DNA of 64,000 bases from Takakia lepidozioides. Taxonomy: Eukaryota > Streptophyta > Takakiopsida > Takakiales > Takakiaceae. The notes beneath the pieces are model-generated. The model worked only from the letters and a program-made list of their open reading frames with translations. It was not told the DNA's origin and did no database searches. Of this stretch, positions 25,450 to 36,997 are shown piece after piece (positions within the stretch are counted from its first letter, which is position 1; each line of letters starts with the position of its first letter). The position numbers and the translations under genes are program-made. Where the stretch lies: positions 57,827,053 to 57,891,052 of the forward strand of contig CM060732.1 in NCBI GenBank assembly GCA_030704615.1. The letters run 5' to 3'.

Positions 25450-26101
25450 TGTCAATGACGAGAACATGACTGAACACAAACAAGAGATCAGACTAGAGGT
25501 ACAAGATTAGACAAGAAGTCAAGGTCGGCGTGGCCGAATGCATGGTAGGTGAACATGAATCAAGATGATCTTTATAACAATGGACAAGAGTACAAAATAC
25601 TGGAACTCGACTCGGATACTGGAATGCTGGAAACTGGATTAGAATACCAAATACTGGAAACTGGACTAGATACTGGAAACTGTACTGGAATACTGAATTT
25701 GGAATAAGAGTAGCTTGAACTTGTGTTGGCGAGACTGAAGAGTGTCCAGTCTCGCCTCTTATATATACTGGCTACTAAGAAGCTTCCCTAAGAAGCTTCC
25801 CCTATGGAGGTTGCTTGCTGGAGAAGTTTCCAAGATTAAACAAAGGTTTATTGATGGAGAAGCTTCCATAAACAAATGAGGTATCTTGATAGAGAAGTTT
25901 CCTCCAAATGAAGCTTCCTGAGCAGTTTCCCAAGTTACTCTTGGTAATTTGGTAAACTCCCGGTAACTTGGTAAGTAATGGTAAATCATGATAAATCATG
26001 GTAAATCACGGTAAGTCATGGTAACTTTTGGTAACATGGTAATTTGGTAATTTCTGGTATTTACTATTGGTTAGTTCCTCTAGACTATGTCCGTGATATC
26101 A
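25450..26101 (-). repeat. 3' LTR of the chromovirus
   Basis: About 652 bp, beginning TG and ending CA in element orientation. It is nearly the reverse complement of 54564-55212, with scattered differences, many of them C/T. A purine tract (GAGGGGG) lies just before it, as expected for the plus-strand primer site. It contains many GGTAA/TTACC short repeats. Confidence 0.85.
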
Positions 26102-26701
26102 CCCCCTCATTTAGCGCCGAGATCCTCAAGGAGCGGTAAAATCTTGGACTTGCTTAGAGTTGAGAAAATCCAAAATCCGGCGAATAGTACTTGCCAAGTA
26201 TTCGACTCTTCGTTCTTGACTCAAATGATTTATAGGTCCCTGCAACCATCGACATGTGTCCAACACCTTGAACTTGGGACCACGCAGTGATTTGAACATT
26301 CTGATTTTTGAAACTGCCTTCAAACATGATTTCATTGCCCTCTGGGTCCGAAGCCTCAACCTCCAACAAAATTATCAAACTTCGAGTAGGCTCCATTTGC
26401 CGTCGTACGGGGTCCAGACGAAGAAGTACGCGTCGCATTGGTGGCCCATCGTCTCGAGAGCGTCGGCGTGATGTTGAAGGTCGTGAGAGTCGGAACGACT
26501 GATCTGGTAGCTGGGTAAGCGACAACTCCAATGTATCTGGTTCCTACGACTCCATATTGCCAATACAAGATGCAAGAGTGCTGGAAGTGTAGCTATATAT
26601 ACTCATGTGTGGTGCTCCTCCCTCCTTAGCGTGTATCAGGTACATTGAATGTGGAGTCTTCACCTTGAAGCTAACTTGGCTGACATCATCGTTGTGACGT
26701 C

Positions 26702-27130
26702 TTATTGACGTGTAGCTCGGGACTTAGCTGGATATCGTTGATGAAACTCTTGGACTTTGTCAGATGCATTGGCGAGGTTGGATGAAGGTTCCCACGTTCG
26801 TTCGCTGATATCGTAGCCTTTCCAATGTACGAAATACTCAAGACGTTTATACTTGATGCGAGAGTCTAGGACTTCGTCGACTTCATACTCAATTTTCTGA
26901 TTGACTTCGATTAGTGGAGGTAGTACGGAAACTCTCCTTGGAATATTCGATGGATGATACAACTCCAATAATGAAATATGAAAGACTGGATGGATGCACA
27001 TACTTCGTGAGAGTTCAAGCCGAAAACTGATCAGATTTATTTGTCGAATAATTTTGAATGGGCCCAGGCGTTGATAATCCAACTTCCTTGATGGTCGCGA
27101 GGTTTGTATGTCCCGTCGAAGAAGCCACAT
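26702..27130 (-). pseudogene. Chromovirus integrase C-terminus and chromodomain
   Basis: The frame begins with an integrase C-terminal module (LDYQRLGPFKIIRQIN, then HPVFHISLLELYHPS) and ends with a chromodomain: YEVDEVLDSRI, LEYFVHWKGYD and TWEPSSNL. Chromodomains of this class steer Ty3/gypsy integration to modified chromatin. The stop follows about 20 residues after the domain. It is in register with the integrase core upstream but separated from it by stops, so it is a remnant. Confidence 0.85.
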
Positions 27131-27148
27131 ACGATCTCCGACTTTGAA

Positions 27149-27859
27149 CTAGAGTTGGAGTTGACGACGTTGATCTGCATACTCCTTGTATTGTTTTTGA
27201 GCTTCTGCGAGGTGGAATGTCAGCTCCTTGTGAATCGTAGTAAGATGAGTAGCAAAGTTTTCTACAGCAGGGCTTCCAACAGTCTTCATGTGGAAAGGGT
27301 TTGCTCGAGGATGATGACCATAATTGGAAAAAAAAATTGGAGTTTGCTGGGTCGAAGAATGTATAGTGTTATTGTAGGCAAACTCAGCCAATGACAGAAG
27401 GTCCGTCCAATTATCTTGGTGATAATTTATCGTACAGCGAAGATACTGCTCCAAAATCTGGTTTACACGTTCGGTTTGACCATCAGTCTGTGGATGATTA
27501 GCTGTAGAAAGGTTGATCTTAGTATCCAATATGTGAAATAATCCCCTCCAGAAATTTGATATGAACTATGGTCCTCGATCAGATACGATGTCTTTCGGGA
27601 GTCCATGAATGCGGTAGATATTATTGATAAAGAGTCTTGCAGTTTCCTCGCCGGTAACTGTTTTATTACATGGAATGAAATGTGTCATCTTCGTAAAACG
27701 ATCTACAATAACAAGGATTGAATCAGTGGTCTTGGAGATTGGAAGGTCCGTAATAAAGTCCATAGACACAGACGACCATGGACCCTTGGGAATGGGTAAT
27801 GGTTGAAGAAGGCCGTAAAGTCGATGTCGTGGTCCCTTTTGCCAAGTATTGGCCTCCAA
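27149..27859 (-). pseudogene. Chromovirus integrase catalytic core
   Basis: Two consecutive pieces carry the retroviral-type integrase triad: D in SVSMDFITDLP, D in IVSDRGP, and E in [14 protein letters not shown] stop or shift near 27540-27570 breaks the frame. The N-terminal zinc-binding part is separated from this core by a minisatellite at 27850-28168. Confidence 0.85.
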
Positions 27860-28168
27860 GGACCTTCAACAGTCCTCCAAACAGCCCTTAAGAAACTCCA
27901 CAAATCTACCAAGTATTGGCCTCCAAGGACCTCCAATAGTCCCCAAAAGAGCTCTTAGAAAGTTCCATAAGTCTGCCCAATATGGGCCTCCAATCGTCCT
28001 CCAACTAGCCCTCACAAGGCTCCACAGGCCTGCAAAACATTGGCCTCAAAGCACCCCAAATAGTCCTTCAAACAGCCCCAAGCAGGCTCCACAAGCCTGC
28101 AAGATATTGGCTTCAATAGACCCCAAATAGTCCTCAAAGCAGGCCCCAATACCTGCAAGATATTGGGA
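27850..28168 (+). repeat. Minisatellite of about 66 bp, five units, inside the integrase region
   Basis: Units open with TATTGGCCTCCAAGGACCT or a close variant, contain AGTCCTCCAAACAGCCC-like middles and end with CCACAAGCCTGCAAGATA-like bases. About five imperfect copies are present. It replaces the integrase N-terminal zinc finger linker. Another unit of the same family is at about 56811-56890. Confidence 0.75.
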
Positions 28169-28221
28169 CATGCAGAAGATGGGTTTCTGCGGGTGAGAAT
28201 TTTTTGACTGGTCCCTGGATA

Positions 28222-29255
28222 TCAATTCCATTGTTTTGTTGAAGCCGAAATGTCTGCAGCCGGAAGATCATGACATGTTTGAAGAATTCGAAGTCGTGTA
28301 GGTCCTGGAGGTACATAGAGAAGTCCCTTGAAATAAAGTAAGTCATCTTTGAGCTCGAAGTCGTTTGTAACATGTAGGTTCTCTCGAGGTTGATTTAGTT
28401 GACTTCGTAGTGTCATAGCGAATTGGTCGCTCTTCAGTGCTTCCTGAATCTCTTTTATGATCTCGGCATCGTCATAGATGGACATGGATATCATATTCAA
28501 TTGGAGATTTGCTGGTTTCAAGATGATGGATTTCTGTTGGTCAAAAGCTGCATCCCCTTCCTTTGGCGCAAGATACGATCGTTGAGAAAGAGCATCTGAT
28601 TTTCCTTGAAGATGTCCGGGACGGTAGGTAATAGCAAAATCAAACCTTGCTAGTGACATATTCCATCTCGCTTGACGTTGATTCAAAACACGAGCACTCA
28701 TAAAATATTCGAGGTTTTTGTGATCGGTATAGACAATGACCTGATGTTTAGCTTCATACAATAGATGACGTCAATCCTCAAAAGCATCGATAATCGCTAG
28801 AAGTTCTTTGTCATGGATTTCATAATTGATCTCCACAGCGGAAAATTTGCAAGAACGAAAACCAACAGGGTGGAGTCGACCATCTGTACCTAGTACCGTG
28901 CCAAATGTAAAGTCCGATGCATCTGCTTCTAAGAAGAATGGTTTGCATATACGAGTATTGGAGCCGTTGTAAAGGTCTACTTCAGCCTTTCAAATGTCTG
29001 GTCAGCCTTCTCGTCCCATACAAATTTGTCCTTCCCTGTGAGTCGTGTCAATGGTGCAACAATTTTGGAGTAGTCATTGATAAAGATTCTATAGAAATTT
29101 GCAAAACCCCGAAAACATTGTACATCTCGGACCGAAGTTGGTTTAATCCACTCGATGATGGTTTGTATTTTTTTCTGATCCATAAAGACGTCTTTGTCGG
29201 AAATAATGTAGCCCAGAAATTCGACCTCAGATTGATGGAAAAGACATTTCTCCAA
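28222..29255 (-). pseudogene. Chromovirus RT connection and RNase H domains
   Basis: The frame 28977-29255 holds the RT thumb/connection (CLFHQSEVEFLGYIIS, then RDVQCFRGFANFYRIF). The frame 28222-28761 holds the end of RNase H (VIVYTDHKNLEYFM, RPGHLQGKSDALSQR) and the start of the integrase zinc finger. The frames are separated by stops. Confidence 0.85.
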
Positions 29256-29273
29256 CTTGACATATAGTCATCT

Positions 29274-29774
29274 TTATCTTAATTTATCAAGGACAAGGCG
29301 TACATGGCGGCCATGTTCTTCTTCGTTCTGTGAAAATATCAAAATGTCGTCCAAATAGATGACTACAAAGTCATCTAAAAATTCTCGAAAGATGTCATTC
29401 ATCATATGTTGGAAAATTACTGGAGCATTTGTAAGACCGAAAGGCATAACACTGTATTCAAAATGTCCATACCTTGTTCGAAAAGTTGTTTTCCATTCGT
29501 CTCCTTCTTTTATCCGTACAAGATTGTAAGCTCCTCTCAAGTCGATTTTGATGAAAATCTTTGCTCGTCCCAGCTGGTCAAGAAGGCCAGAAATCAGCGG
29601 CAACGGATAACGATTCTTGATTGTGACTTTGTTAAGACCGCGATAGTCGACACACATGCGTAATGATCCGTCCTTCTTTTTCACAAATAAGATAGGCGCC
29701 CCCGCGGGTGATTTTGAATGTCGGATGAAGTGCTTTGACAAATTTTCATCAATGTATTCGCGTAATGCAGCCAA
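29274..29774 (-). pseudogene. Chromovirus reverse transcriptase
   Basis: This open frame of 166 codons has the RT core: [20 protein letters not shown], the fingers and palm, [18 protein letters not shown] and the catalytic YLDDILIFS. The linker upstream (to about 30000) still shows FKDVFEKKNADILPEHRPYN but is interrupted by a stop. Protease and gag are not upstream of it here; they are on the opposite strand at 55.2-56.7 kb. Confidence 0.9.
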
Positions 29775-30029
29775 CTCCGTCTGGGATAAGTTATAGATTG
29801 GGCCGAATGGTGGTTGGGCTCCTTATTGTAACTCAATTGTACAGTTATAAGGTCGATGTTCTGGCAATATGTCTGCATTTTTCTTCTCGAAGACATCTTT
29901 GAAATCTTGATATTGACCGGGTAATGTTGAAGTACATTTGTCTGTTGGTGGACTGTTTGGAGTCCAAGTTTGTGAACTTCTTGAACCTCAGTGGGTCTAT
30001 GTGAGGGGCTGATTGAGGGCAGATTTTAG

Positions 30030-30690
30030 AGTTCATGACAATAATTTGAGGGCTCTTGAGAGTTATTTGAGAGGTTATTTAAGGATAGTCTTATCTATTG
30101 CTTGAGCAAGAGCGAGTGTGAAGATAGGGGGAGTAATGGGATGAGAGCATTATGGGCTTAGAGATTGCTTTAGCTTCCCTTCTCTATAGTCTTCCATCAT
30201 TCTTGTAGGCCAAAACTTTTCTGTAAGCGGAGACAGAGCTAGTTTGGATAGAGACGTGGCTATCTTGCAGGTTTATTGAAGCCGCAAGGAGATCGATTGA
30301 TTTAAGTTGTGGGAGGTGTTGTTGTTTGAGTTTTTTGTGTTTGGATCCTCCTCCCACACATGCATGCTTGACTGTGCACCATGCTAGTTTGGTTTGGGCG
30401 CTTGCTTTTATAGGTGGTTGTGCCGGAAATATTGTGGCCGGCCAATCCTAGAGCATGCTGTCGGTGATGAGGTTGGGGTGATGAACAGCAGATCATCATT
30501 GTTTATCTTATGGTGAGGCTGGGTTGATGACCAGCAGACCATAGGAGTGCCTGCGGTGGATGCAGGTGCAGGTGCAGGTTCAGAATAGGAACCTAGTATT
30601 CCAAACCATAAGCCGCAACAGGTTCTCTACCTGACTACCTTGTGGAAAGGGGGATTAGAGACAAGTTGATAGCCGGTTTAAGTATGAGTT
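30030..30690 (+). other. Left end of the methyltransferase element, no LTR recognised
   Basis: This stretch lies between the chromovirus RT side and gag. It contains a short G/T-rich series (GCAGGTGCAGGTGCAGG near 30565). I could not align it with the LTR at 37170, so the 5' LTR is either missing or too diverged to see. Confidence 0.35.
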
Positions 30691-30702
30691 TTCATCACAG
30701 AG

Positions 30703-32290
30703 GTGCCACCCGTTGCTGAGGAGAGTGTCGGTACGAGCACTAGCGATACTAGTGGGTATACAAGACGAGGTGTGCGGTTTAGGCCACCTTCACCTTTAGT
30801 GTCTTCTGAGGAAGGTTCAGACTCAGAGTTAGGAGGATTCTCGCCGAGGGTGCAAGCCATTTCCATGCCATTGTTGTGGGATACGATGGAGGAAATGTAT
30901 GGAGCTACCAAGGGGCCACGTCGGTACTCGGGAGCTGTGGGCACCATCGAGCTTGATGATTTCATACAGGAGTTTGATAGTTGGTGTGATTTGCAGCAAA
31001 TGCGCAATCCACAACTGTTTACGCCTTTTATGGCGTAGAAGGGGCTGTTTCAGCACCTTGAGGGGCCGCCTATGGATGACTACCATGAGTTTAGGCGAGG
31101 AAATGAGGTGAAGATTGAGGAGTGGCGACAATATTGTTCATCTGACTATATCTCTATCACTAGAGGCACAAGGGCAGTGGCGACACCAGCAACTATACGA
31201 ACATCCCCAACTGCAAGCACTAGTAGTGGGACAAGTAAAGATGGAGTTGGGAAGTCCACTCAAGCTCCTGCTGCAGCACCAGCACCCGTGCCTGCCTTTA
31301 ACCCAGTTGTGGAGTTCTTCGAGGAGTTGAGGAGAAACTACCAGGGAATAAGGACGGAGAAATTGTGGAGCTTGCAAGAGTTCCAGCGCAAGCCTACTGA
31401 GAGTTTGAGGGAGGCTTACACGCGCATGAGTCGATTGATAAATGTGACTCAAAGGGTTACGGAAGCTCAAGCAGTCCAATTCTAGTATGGGATATTGGAC
31501 AAGGAGCTGAGGAGAAGGGTGCGGGATGCAACTCTCCTACAAGTGGCCCAACCCACCTTAGCAAACGTGTTTTTGATGGCAGAGCGGATAGAGCTCAATA
31601 TAGTGGAGGAGCGAGTGGTCATGGTGGGGTTTGGTAAGGAGACACAACGAAGTGGGGCTCCTAGCCAATAACAACCACTACCCCAACGTGCTCAAGACAA
31701 CAAGGGGGCTCAGACGAAGCCTAGGGAAGGACAGAGTTGATCTCAATTGCAGAGGTCATTTCCTTCATTCTCAAGCCAACAACAGTCGGGTGTGACATGT
31801 TGGGATTGTGGAGGACCCCATGTTAAAATAGATTGCCCGGAGAGAGGCAAAGGGCCGGCACAGGCACAACCTACACAACTACAGTGTGGGCATTGTGGCA
31901 AGTATGGGCATGAGGAGGCCCATTGTTATGACTTGCATCCTTAACTACGGCTAGGCCAGTTCCAATGGAACAATGGTGGCCGAGGACGAGGCAATGTAGT
32001 CCAGAGAGGTAGATGAGGCAGAGGTCGCGGTGGAGGTCGTAACCAAAACCAGGGAGCACAAGGTCAAGGTCAAGGTCATGACCAAGGCATGGTGGATAGG
32101 CTTGCCCAACTAGATCAACGTCTTGCCACCATGGCCACTACGCATGTTGCGCCAGCTCCAAGGCCTGAGGTTCAAGCCCCACCCGCACAACCTCTTATGT
32201 CTAGGGAAGACCAGATTGGTATGGGCTTCATGTGTGGAGCCGCACTTGCAGGACCATTGCATGTGGACTCTGTAGCTGCTGTCACTCGAG
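30703..32290 (+). pseudogene. Gag of the methyltransferase-type Ty3/gypsy element
   Basis: One frame runs through about six stop codons. It holds a retrotransposon gag domain (VVEFFEELRRNYQ, then EFQRKPTESLREAYTRMSRL), two zinc knuckles (CWDCGGPHVKIDC and CGHCGKYGHEEAHC), and a glycine/arginine/glutamine-rich tail. The first knuckle has 3 rather than 4 residues before its histidine. The stops show that this copy is dead. It ends abruptly at about 32290, where the next block is on the other strand. Confidence 0.8.
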
Positions 32291-32880
32291 CAACAAATGC
32301 ATGCTCCTGAGCCAAGAGTGTCACTTGCCAAATCAATACGAATCTCTTGACCCTTCAAACTCCCCAAATCCTTCAAACTGAAGGCAAAGCAATTTCTATA
32401 AGCCCTTAGAAATCGCTGGATCCTCCGTCTCTCTCCTCCGGTGACTGTAGGTCCAACATCTGGTTCCCAATTGTCCTCAGTGACTGCAACCTTGAATACA
32501 CCAGGCTTGGAGGTAGGAGACGAATCCTTTAGTTGCTAGATAACAACCTCTTGGGCCTTGTCCACCCAATCTGATTGTGGCGTAGCCTCCACTTGCTCCG
32601 CCATAGCCACCTTGAGAACATCCTCTGAGCAAGAAACAGACTCAACCTCTTTAAAAACCTTGGCTACATTGGCCCCCAACTTATCCTCAGTCCATGGCTC
32701 TCCCCACTCCTCATACTGCTGCTTGAGAGATCCAATGACTCTATCTTTACGCATCTCATCCCACATCTGCCATGGGTGTTTGCAACCCACGATCCTGTGC
32801 TCGCCCTCACTCACTGCCTCAACCGTCCCGGTTGGCAGGGAGGATGCACTATCCAATGGGAGTGCAGAAGTAGCCACCAA
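32290..32880 (-). pseudogene. Spacer between methyltransferase and RT, with the start of RT
   Basis: On the minus strand the methyltransferase end is followed by a charged spacer (HPWQMWDEMRKDRVIG, WGEPWTEDKLG) and then by the usual N-terminal lead of gypsy RT (RRIQRFLRAYRNCFAFSLKD, then GQEIRIDLASDT). It stops at about 32290. The rest of the RT is on the plus strand from 35155. Confidence 0.65.
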
Positions 32881-33870
32881 TGCTTGCAATCTCCGTTGCT
32901 CAGCCATGCACAAGCCAATTATCCATGTCAAGCAATTTAGATCCATTGCTTGACCCAACACTTGGCGGCGTGATGCCTCTGACAGAGTTGGCACATCTGT
33001 AGTGCCGGTGACAAATCCCATTGCCCGCTCTCGCTCATCCGCATTGGGCTCCACCAATTGTTGTAGCACACTGTCCCAAATCTACCCAGGACCATTGTCT
33101 CGGAAAGCATGAGACGAGGGAAAGCTCATGAGTGTAGGCAAGGCCGCACGTGGCTGCCCCACTCGATTGACCACTGTTAGAGGTTGACGATCATCATGTC
33201 GCACTCTCTGTGGTTGCCTCCCTTGGTCCAAAATGCCTTCAACCGTGAGATTGGGTGGCCGTTAAATGGAATCATATGTTCTTTTGAGCAGCTCTGGTGG
33301 TGCAAGATTGGTCCACCACAATCGAGGTCGATGCGCGTGTGATCCCACTGCTGCTGCATCCAATAGCACCGCCGATCCAATCCAAGACCGCACCCGATGC
33401 ACACTGGCCATAACCCTGGCCCGAGAATCCCCCAGAAGAGGAACATTCTCCAAGATATAGCCTAGAGGTTGCACTTGCCTCGTCTGCAAGTCCCGCAACA
33501 CTCGCAACATCTCCCAAACAAATGCGATCGTGCATCATGCAAGCCATTCCCATGACATGCGGGAGAGTGTCCTTGGCAAGGCCATCCGGCTATCACCAAG
33601 TCGATGGCACCATGCCGGTCCAAATCATCCGCCCCCAGCAAGGTAATATCTGCTGGCAAGGCTTTTTGGTACCCTTGAATTGCTGAGAGAGGCAACAACT
33701 CAAGATATCGGTGTGTGAGCAAGGCGATATGGCACATAGAAATATGGTGAGCTATCTCATCCTTCTCCACATATAAGTACTTGCGTACTTTAATCCCTGC
33801 TTACAATACTTCTGCAAGCCCAGTGCTCATGCCTCCAAACAGGTCTAGCAAACAAATCCCTGAGTCATGT
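32880..33870 (-). pseudogene. C5 cytosine DNA methyltransferase captured by a Ty3/gypsy element
   Basis: In order on the minus strand: motif I LLDLFGGMSTGLAEVL (about 33805-33855), an in-frame TAA, then AGIKVRKYLYVEKDE; motif IV DLVIAGWPCQGHSPA with the catalytic PCQ (about 33565-33610); motif VI YILENVPLLG; motif VIII SHAHRPRLWWTNL; and motifs IX-X with ERERAMGF, then SRRQVLGQAMDLN. These are the ordered motifs of 5-methylcytosine methyltransferases; the LFxG-TGL form of motif I and the VEKDE form after it resemble the DNMT3/DRM side of the family. The enzyme would transfer a methyl group from S-adenosylmethionine to cytosine in DNA. It follows the protease without a clear boundary, so it was probably part of the Pol polyprotein. 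The stop, a shift between motifs IV and VI, and more stops make it a pseudogene. Confidence 0.85.
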
Positions 33871-34700
33871 GGTTGCCAGGTAATGGGCACTATGTCCAAA
33901 GGTGCTAACTCGGGAGGTCCAGGTGATGTCATTGAACTCCCATCACTCACCAATGGAAAGGCCTCTTGCCATGCTTGGTGCACACACTTGCCTGCTACTC
34001 GATGCAAATTCCTAACCGTACCCCACAGTGGAATATGCATAGGTACATGAGGAAGCAAATCAGCCTTGTATGCCAATTGTTTGTCCTCATCAGGTGATGG
34101 CCTATCATTTGCATGGCTATTGCCTTCCAAGAGCTCACCACCCCAAGCCACTACCCCTGAAAATGCAGCCAATGTGGGCATCATGTTCCTATGATCCACC
34201 GCTACATTCCCAATAAACCACACTGGGAGCAGTGCACGTCTGTTATCTCCTGACTGCCACTCCGCCCTATAGGATGTCGTTTCTTCCCAAAAGTCCAGAG
34301 TGAATTCCATGGGGTATAACACCGCCCCACCAACAAGCACATCATAAGACATCGCGTCCGTAACAATGGCTTTAGCTCTCATGACTGAGCCGTCTGTATG
34401 ATGATCCGCCTGCAATCGAATGAAGAGCTCATGGCATGTAATCCCTTGTGTCTTCTCTGAACCGCCCAAAGATGTTTGAATTTGGAAAGGGCAAAGCTCC
34501 AAATCCGCCTCTGTAAAGCCCAAGCCTGCATTTCCTGCTCTTCCCAACATCAATGGCTGTGCCCCCGAGTCCAACAAGACCCGTAGTGGCCTATACCTCC
34601 TCCCAGCTGGGCCACCCAACTGAAACACACCATCCTGATTGTCCACCAGGACTACCCCATGAGTCACCATACTGCGCTCAATGGCTGGCCTAGCCGGCAA
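33870..34700 (-). pseudogene. Retropepsin-like protease of the methyltransferase element
   Basis: An open frame of 299 codons ends in methyltransferase motif I, so protease and methyltransferase share one frame. The protease active site is LRVLLDSGAQPLML (DSGA in place of DTG), and YDVLVGGAVLYPM is the usual second conserved block. A stretch of about 100 residues after it has no recognised domain. The longer upstream frame (34704-35150) is proline/alanine-rich and probably the Gag-protease linker. Confidence 0.75.
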
Positions 34701-35154
34701 CTCCTACAATCTTGCAGCTGCCGCTTGCCATGGCGTAGCTGTGGCTGTCTTCACCCTTGAATTCAAGGCATTCATGCATTGCACCTTATCCGCTATCCCC
34801 GCAGATAGTGCCGATGCATCACCACTCCCACAGAGTCTAGCTGCTAATCTGAACACAGCAGCTGGTCGAATCCCCGGCATTGCAATTGTCATTGCAGAAA
34901 ACAATGGAGCTTGGCAAACTGCCGTAGCCGCCCCCAACAATGTACTGGCTGCACCTTGTTTTGCAGCACCACCCACTAGCATATCCCGAGCCATGCCAAC
35001 TCTCCCCAATGGCACTCGTGGCTCTACCTCTGACACACTTGGGCGAGCAGGTGCCATCGATGGCGTAGTTGGCATTGTCTCAGCCAATATAAAAGACTGT
35101 GGAAGCCTTGTCTGTTGACTTGCTTCCCCCCTTTGTGGATAAAAATCCATATCT

Positions 35155-36300
35155 TTGGTGGAGTTGTCAGGCGGGGAGTATGCCTCGGCAACGGTGATGC
35201 CAGCTAAGAAGGATATCTATTGCAATTGGACAGAAAGAAGGATGTGTGGGGACTATCGTCCTGTGAACCGTCAGACTAAGTCCGATAGATATGCCATGCC
35301 AACTCCAGAGGAGATCTTTGATGCCATTGGGCATGCAAAGGTATTTAGCACATTGGACTTGCGATCCAGTTACCACCAGTTGCCAATCAATGAGGCTGAC
35401 AAGCAAAATACGGCGTTCTGGGGATTGACCAACATGGGAATGATTGTTTGTACCAGGATTCTCGCGGGGCTAGACTTCGTCTGGTGCTACATTGATGACA
35501 TCATCATCTTTAGTGCTACGGTTGAGGAGCATGAGAGACACCTTCAGGTGGTGTTTGAGCGCTTGAGAGCGCACGGGTTGAAACTGCACCCCAGAAAGTG
35601 CAAGTTCTTCCACAATCAGATTGAGTATCTGGGCCACATGATGTACCCTGGAGGATTGGGTGTTCAATAGACAAAGGTGGAGGCCATTGCAAGCATTCCA
35701 TGCCCCATGGATGTGAGCAGAGTTCGTGCTTTCATGGGATTGACAAACTACTATCGACGGTTTGTCAAGGGATTTAGCAGCATTGCAAAGGCTCTTACCA
35801 AGTTGACCAAGGTGGGTCAGGAGTGGCAGTGGGAGGAGAAGCAGGAGGAGGCCTTTGAGGAACTCAAGGCTCGATTGACTTCTGCACCTATTTTTGAGGT
35901 GGCCTTTCCAGCTACATACGGATTGGAGTATGCTGGGGATTGGAGCAGTGCTCACACAGGTGGATGATGAGGGAAAGAGTTTGTAGTGGCATATGCTAGC
36001 CACTCGAGCAATGATGCCAAGGCGAAGTATAGTTTCTATGAAGAGGAATGTCTAGTTGCGGTATAGGCAGTAGCACATTTTCAGATGCTACCTCTATGGC
36101 AATCTCTTCACCCTTGTCACGGATCACCAACCATTGAAGTGGTTGATGGAGTCAGACAAGCTTACAGGGAAGCTTGTACGGTGGGCACTTATGCTTCAAG
36201 AGTACGACTTTCAGGTGGTGCATCGAGCTGGTATAGTCAATCGGGATGCAGCTGGATTGAGTCGTAGTCTATGCACGAGCGAACATGATGATACTGGAGC
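35155..36300 (+). pseudogene. RT and RNase H of the methyltransferase element
   Basis: Plus-strand RT from SGGEYASATVMPAKKD through MCGDYRPVNRQT, FSTLDLRSSYHQLPI and the catalytic YIDDIIIFSA, to a stop at 35668. After the stop it continues as the RT connection (RVRAFMGLTNYYRRFVKG). RNase H follows with shifts (TDHQPLKWLMESDKL, HRAGIVNRDAAGLSR). The order fits the N-terminal RT lead that stands on the opposite strand at 32290-32500. A weak integrase lead (DVHEDATVFLVLQ) is at about 36465-36500. Confidence 0.85.
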
Positions 36301-36532
36301 TCGGTAGCATGGTTAGACAGATGAGGAGATTGTGTCAGGATGACATGCCTTTTTGTGCATTCTAGCAATGGGAGCTCAAGCTGGTCCATCCCATGCGATT
36401 GGTCATGTAGATAGCGTGCATAACGATCCAGAGACTAGTGAGGAGTTTGGTGTTGCTAAGGATGTGCATGAAGATGCAACAGTGTTTTTGGTGCTCCAGC
36501 CGAGGTACTCACGGACCAGGGGAGAACTTGCT

Positions 36533-36990
36533 GTGACATCCAAGGTCGTAGGCGCTGTCTGCTGCAGATACACATAGTTTCCAGGGTTGAATCTCCGAAC
36601 ACCCGGTCGATATCCTCCTCCACGTATAGTGGCATACGTCAATGTGTCTCGGTGTTGGGCAATAGCAAGGTTCTCAAAAGCCATAGGCATGACTCTCTTG
36701 AACAACTCTGCCCGCTGGTCACACGCTTGTGTCCACACATCCGGATCATCAAGGTTGAGGACTACTGCAGCCTCTCTGCGAATAGATGCAGACAAATCTA
36801 GCTCTCGGCCGAAGAGAAAAAAGTAAGGTGAGAAAGGCAAGTGAAGCTTGCTGAACCTGTAGCCCATAGCTAGCCAAGGCAGCTGAAGGTCCCAATCTCC
36901 TAGGTGTTCCTTCTGTAAGCCATACTTGCGCAAACCTCTCTTGACTGTCTGAACAACTCTCTTCGCCAAGCCATCAGCCTCGGGATGATC
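36533..36990 (-). pseudogene. Integrase C-terminal half of the methyltransferase element, inverted
   Basis: Minus-strand frame: AKRVVQTVKRGLRKYGLQ, PWLAMGYRFSKLHLPFSPYF, then the C-terminal module RGGGYRPGVRRFNPGNYVYL and QQTAPTTLDVT. This is the integrase end of gypsy elements. RT and RNase H before it and the Pol tail after it are on the plus strand, so this block is inverted. The catalytic D,D positions are missing. Confidence 0.8.
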
Positions 36991-36997
36991 CCGAGAA

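Noticed and set aside
36353-36577. 74-codon plus-strand frame as a separate gene
   Set aside because: Its middle (DVHEDATVFLVLQ) is the lead between RNase H and integrase of the retroelement, so it is part of that element rather than a gene.
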